Made by a program: the position numbers and the translations under genes
Notes under the pieces: model-generated
Told to the model about the DNA's origin: nothing
The model's input: the letters and a program-made list of their open reading frames with translations, nothing else
Database searches by the model: none
Source of the DNA: Wenzhouxiangella sp. XN79A
Lineage (GTDB): Bacteria > Pseudomonadota > Gammaproteobacteria > Xanthomonadales > Wenzhouxiangellaceae
DNA length: 43,575 bases
NCBI RefSeq assembly: GCF_012272825.1
Contig: NZ_JAAWWS010000129.1
Coordinates: 1-43,575 of the forward strand
Direction: 5' to 3'
Shown: piece after piece, positions 41,262-43,575 of the stretch
Position numbering within the stretch: position 1 is the first letter of the stretch
Layout: every line of letters starts with the position of its first letter

Positions 41262-42128
41262 TCAGTCGTCGAATCGATCGTTGCCTCCGGCGCCGTACGC
41301 GCCGCTCAGGGCAACGTCGAACAGCGTATCGTCGCCCAGCGCCACGCGCCGCACCGTCGGCCGCAGCGCCTCATCGACGGTCCGGATCGGGCGCAGCGCG
41401 AGCCCGCAGCGGCCCGAGCCCATCAGCATCGGCGCGACCAGCAGGTGCAGGCGGTCCAGCGCGCCGGCGTCGATGAAGCGCGACAGCGTCACCGCGCCAC
41501 CCTCGACCAGCACCCGCCGGAGCCCGCGCGCGGCCAGCGCCTCGAGCACCGCCACGGGCTCGACCCCATCGGGGCCGACCTCGATCGTCGCGCGCTCGAC
41601 GTGCGGCCCGGCGGCCGATTCCCCGACCGCCGGTCCCACCAGGTGCAGCGTTGCCGCCGCACCGGGCGCGGCAGCCAGCGGCGAGGTGTCGAGCGGTGCC
41701 CGACCGCGCGGATCGAGCACCACGCGCACCGGGTCGTCGCCCGGCACGTGGCGAACCGTCAAACGGGGCTGATCGGCGACTACCGTTCCGACGCCGACCA
41801 GGACGGCATCGACCAGCGCGCGCAGCCGGTGCAGGTGGACCAGGGCGGCGTGGCCGTTGATGGTGTGCGAATGCCCGGTCTCGGTCGCGATCCGGCCGTC
41901 CAGGGTCTGGCCGAGCTGACCGACCACCCAGCGCGGACCGGCCGCGGCCACCGGAGCGAGCGCATCGAGCAGGTCGGCCGCATCCGCATCGACCGGCCGA
42001 TCGCCGGCCCAGCCGTCCGGGGCGATGTGCAGGTCCGGACAGGCCTGTCCGCCCCGCCCGGCGCGCGCCCGCAGCGCGGACCAGGCGGTCTCGAGATCGA
42101 TCGGATCGGCGGCGTCGGGCATCGGCAC
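41262..42128 (-). CDS. RibD C-terminal-type (DHFR-like) reductase
   Basis: A 288-aa protein with one RibD_C/DHFR-like reductase domain (about 65-280) and no deaminase domain. Family motifs: VGQLGQTLDGRIATETG, VHLHRLRALVDAVLVGVGTVVADQPRLTVR, VRVVLDPRGR, and RRVLVEGGAVTLSRFI. Such enzymes reduce a ribosylamino- to a ribitylamino-pyrimidine with NAD(P)H, or reduce a pterin-like substrate. The first ~60 residues are not recognised. The start is GTG at 42128 (AGGA 5 bp upstream) or the ATG two codons later. It is divergent from the GTP cyclohydrolase II gene, so the two riboflavin-type enzymes share a promoter region. Confidence 0.8.
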   Translation of the reverse strand: MPMPDAADPIDLETAWSALRARAGRGGQACPDLHIAPDGWAGDRPVDADAADLLDALAPVAAAGPRWVVGQLGQTLDGRIATETGHSHTINGHAALVHLHRLRALVDAVLVGVGTVVADQPRLTVRHVPGDDPVRVVLDPRGRAPLDTSPLAAAPGAAATLHLVGPAVGESAAGPHVERATIEVGPDGVEPVAVLEALAARGLRRVLVEGGAVTLSRFIDAGALDRLHLLVAPMLMGSGRCGLALRPIRTVDEALRPTVRRVALGDDTLFDVALSGAYGAGGNDRFDD

Positions 42129-42281
42129 GGGGTTCCTGGACGGTCGTTGGAGAGGCTCGCTGCGCGGCCTGAACGACCGCCAGCGCGTTGAACTCTAGCC
42201 CAACCGCCGCAATATCGGTTCACGCACGCGTCGTCCCTGCCGCGCTATCTTGGCGCTTTGAACGCCCCGGTGAATCCCGCC

Positions 42282-43373
42282 ATGCATCAATCCGAACGCG
42301 CCGTTTTCGACCTGCGTCGCGGCCTGCCGGTCCTGATCCGCGCCGCCGACGGCGATCGGGTTGCCTACCCGGTGGAGCGCGGCAGCGCGCTGCTCGACGC
42401 GCTGGAGCCGGCCGAGGACGCCGCGCTGGCGCTGGTGCTGCGGCGCCCACGGCTGGCCGCGCTGGGCCTGCCGGCCGATGACGATGCCCGGCTGCCCGCG
42501 CGCCTTCGCGGGCCGATCGCCCGCGACCGGCTGGCTGCCTGGGCCACCGGCGACGGCCGGCCGGCGGACGACGCGTTCGGACCGCTGGAGCCGGCCGGCA
42601 GCGCCGACCGCGCCGCGCTGGCGCTGATGCGGCGGGCCCGGCTGATCCCGGCGGCGATCACCGGGCCGGTCACGCCAGAGCTCGAGGCCCTTGCCGAGCG
42701 CGGCCCGCTGCTTCGGGTCGAGGCCACCGAGGCCGCGGACTGCGCCGACCAGGCCGCCGACCGGGTCCGCCGGGTCAGCGAAGCGCCGGTGCCGCTGGCC
42801 GACGCGCCCGACAGCCGGTTCGTGCTGTTCCGCGAGGCCGACGGCCTGCGTGAGCATATCGCGGTGGTCATCGGCCAGCCCGAGAGCTGGCCCGACCCGG
42901 TGCCCGTTCGCCTGCACTCGGCCTGCCTGACCGGCGACCTGTTCGGCAGCCTCCGCTGCGACTGCGGCGAACAGCTGCGCAACGCGGTCGCCACCATCGC
43001 CCGGCTCGGCGGCGGCGTGTTGCTGTACCTGGACCAGGAAGGCCGCGGCATCGGCCTGGCCAACAAGCTGCGCGCCTACACGCTGCAGGACGCCGGCCAC
43101 GACACCGTCGACGCCGACGGCCTGCTCGGCTTCCACCACGACGAGCGCCGCTTCGCCTCGGCCGCGAGCATGCTGGAATCGGTGGGCGTCAAACGCTGCC
43201 GCCTGCTGACCAACAACCCGTCCAAGATCGAGGCCCTGACCGCCCACGGCATCGAGGTCCACGCCCGGGAAGCCGTCTACGGCCGCCTGACCGAACAGAA
43301 CCGACGCTACCTCAGCGCCAAGGCCGAACGCTCCGGCCACCTGCTCGACGACGTGCTCGACGCCGAGTCCTGA
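42282..43373 (+). CDS. GTP cyclohydrolase II with unusual N-terminal domain
   Basis: A 363-aa protein. Residues ~175-363 are a complete GTP cyclohydrolase II: zinc cysteines in SACLTGDLFGSLRCDCG (Cys215, 226, 228), LLYLDQEGRGIGLANKLRAY (248-266), HDERRF, and LLTNNPSKIEAL. It should open the GTP ring to give the diaminopyrimidine that starts riboflavin synthesis. Residues 1-~170 loosely resemble a degenerate DHBP-synthase-like half (FDLRRGLPVLIRAADGDRVA) but lack the acidic active-site run, so that half is probably not a working RibB. The ATG at 42282 is chosen; an in-frame TTG 24 bp upstream is weaker. It is divergent from the RibD-type reductase. Confidence 0.82.
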   Translation: MHQSERAVFDLRRGLPVLIRAADGDRVAYPVERGSALLDALEPAEDAALALVLRRPRLAALGLPADDDARLPARLRGPIARDRLAAWATGDGRPADDAFGPLEPAGSADRAALALMRRARLIPAAITGPVTPELEALAERGPLLRVEATEAADCADQAADRVRRVSEAPVPLADAPDSRFVLFREADGLREHIAVVIGQPESWPDPVPVRLHSACLTGDLFGSLRCDCGEQLRNAVATIARLGGGVLLYLDQEGRGIGLANKLRAYTLQDAGHDTVDADGLLGFHHDERRFASAASMLESVGVKRCRLLTNNPSKIEALTAHGIEVHAREAVYGRLTEQNRRYLSAKAERSGHLLDDVLDAES

Positions 43374-43408
43374 TCGTCGGACCCATCGCCGGCGCTGGAC
43401 CGAAGGCC

Positions 43409-43472
43409 TGCGGAAGGCCGGCTGTGCCGGGCGAAGGGTGGCCCGGCCTTCGCGAGCAAGCTCCCTCCAACA
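43409..43472. repeat. REP-like hairpin, TGTGGGAG family (copy 2)
   Basis: Foldback bounded by TGCGGAAGG and CCCTCCAACA, with GGCCGG/CCGGCC inner stems and CTTCGCGAGCAAGC. It is less well paired than the copy at 43505. Confidence 0.5.
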
Positions 43473-43504
43473 GGCGAATCAGCGCCGGCGCCGGATCGAA
43501 GGCC

Positions 43505-43570
43505 TGTTGGAGGCCGCTTGCGGGCGAAGGGTGGCCGGTTCCGGCCTTCGCGAGCAAGCTCGCTCCCACA
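43505..43570. repeat. REP-like hairpin, TGTGGGAG family (copy 3)
   Basis: TGTTGGAGG pairs with CTCCCACA, with inner GCTTGCGGGCGAAGG and CCTTCGCGAGCAAGC arms. It matches the hairpin at 10475-10545 in ends and inner arm. Confidence 0.6.
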
Positions 43571-43575
43571 AGCAT

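Larger units (their letters stand above)
43387..43575. repeat. Two tandem 96-bp REP-type repeats at the window end
   Basis: Copies start at 43387 and 43483 (96-bp period); the second is cut by the window end. Each begins CGCCGGCGC and contains GCGAAGGGTGG and CCTTCGCGAGCAAGCT. Confidence 0.8.

Overview
The window is GC-rich chromosomal DNA of a Gram-negative gammaproteobacterium. Evidence for this: an intact mreBCD-mrdA-rodA-rlpA-dacA-ybeD-lipB wall-elongation block, lipoproteins with lipoboxes, PriA, HrpB, a Tsp/Prc-type protease, and an elongator tRNA-Met very like the enteric one. The high-GC codon use and the short C-terminal FxDxFE tails on secreted proteins make me suspect a Xanthomonadales/Wenzhouxiangella-like lineage, but that placement is inference.

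Layout. 1-1426: a complete ISL3-family insertion sequence whose outer end coincides with the window edge. 1427-3480: an AT-richer islet with a CPBP membrane protease, a cysteine-containing secreted protein and a possible small upstream gene. 3497-10335: a fused alpha-beta 2-oxoacid dehydrogenase E1, a DUF819 membrane protein, a small membrane protein, the helicase HrpB and a short asparaginase-domain protein. 10336-10904: gene-free, filled with REP-like hairpins. 10905-14222: a secreted PQQ-type sugar dehydrogenase, divergent from a gamma-glutamyltransferase, then a small lipoprotein. 14294-28588 (all minus): mreB, mreC, mreD, mrdA, rodA, mltB, rlpA, dacA, ybeD and lipB, then a 157-bp foldback element, prc and priA. 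This is the rod-shape peptidoglycan synthesis machinery plus its hydrolases, lipoate transfer and periplasmic proteolysis.

28824-32565 (plus): a PfkB-type kinase, a secreted ADAM-like metalloprotease, a D-amino acid dehydrogenase and tRNA-Met(CAT) with its own promoter. 32566-35389: two gene-free stretches carrying a repeated ~67-bp element followed by heptanucleotide tandem arrays. Between them lie an SDR gene and a three-gene set of a membrane-anchored XRE regulator with two small membrane proteins.

35390-43373 is the most unusual region. It has a YceI protein and a CDP-alcohol phosphatidyltransferase on one strand. Divergent from these run a BchC-like dehydrogenase, a 6-pyruvoyl-tetrahydropterin-synthase homologue that has lost its catalytic triad and one zinc ligand, a GT4 glycosyltransferase, a SAM methyltransferase and a flippase-like membrane protein. 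A stand-alone RibD-type reductase and a GTP cyclohydrolase II with an unusual N-terminal domain follow. Together they look like a pathway turning a GTP-derived pyrimidine or pterin into a glycosylated, methylated, possibly membrane-associated product. The gene set is seen directly; the pathway is inferred. The window ends in two 96-bp direct repeats that belong to the same REP family as the hairpin at 10475.
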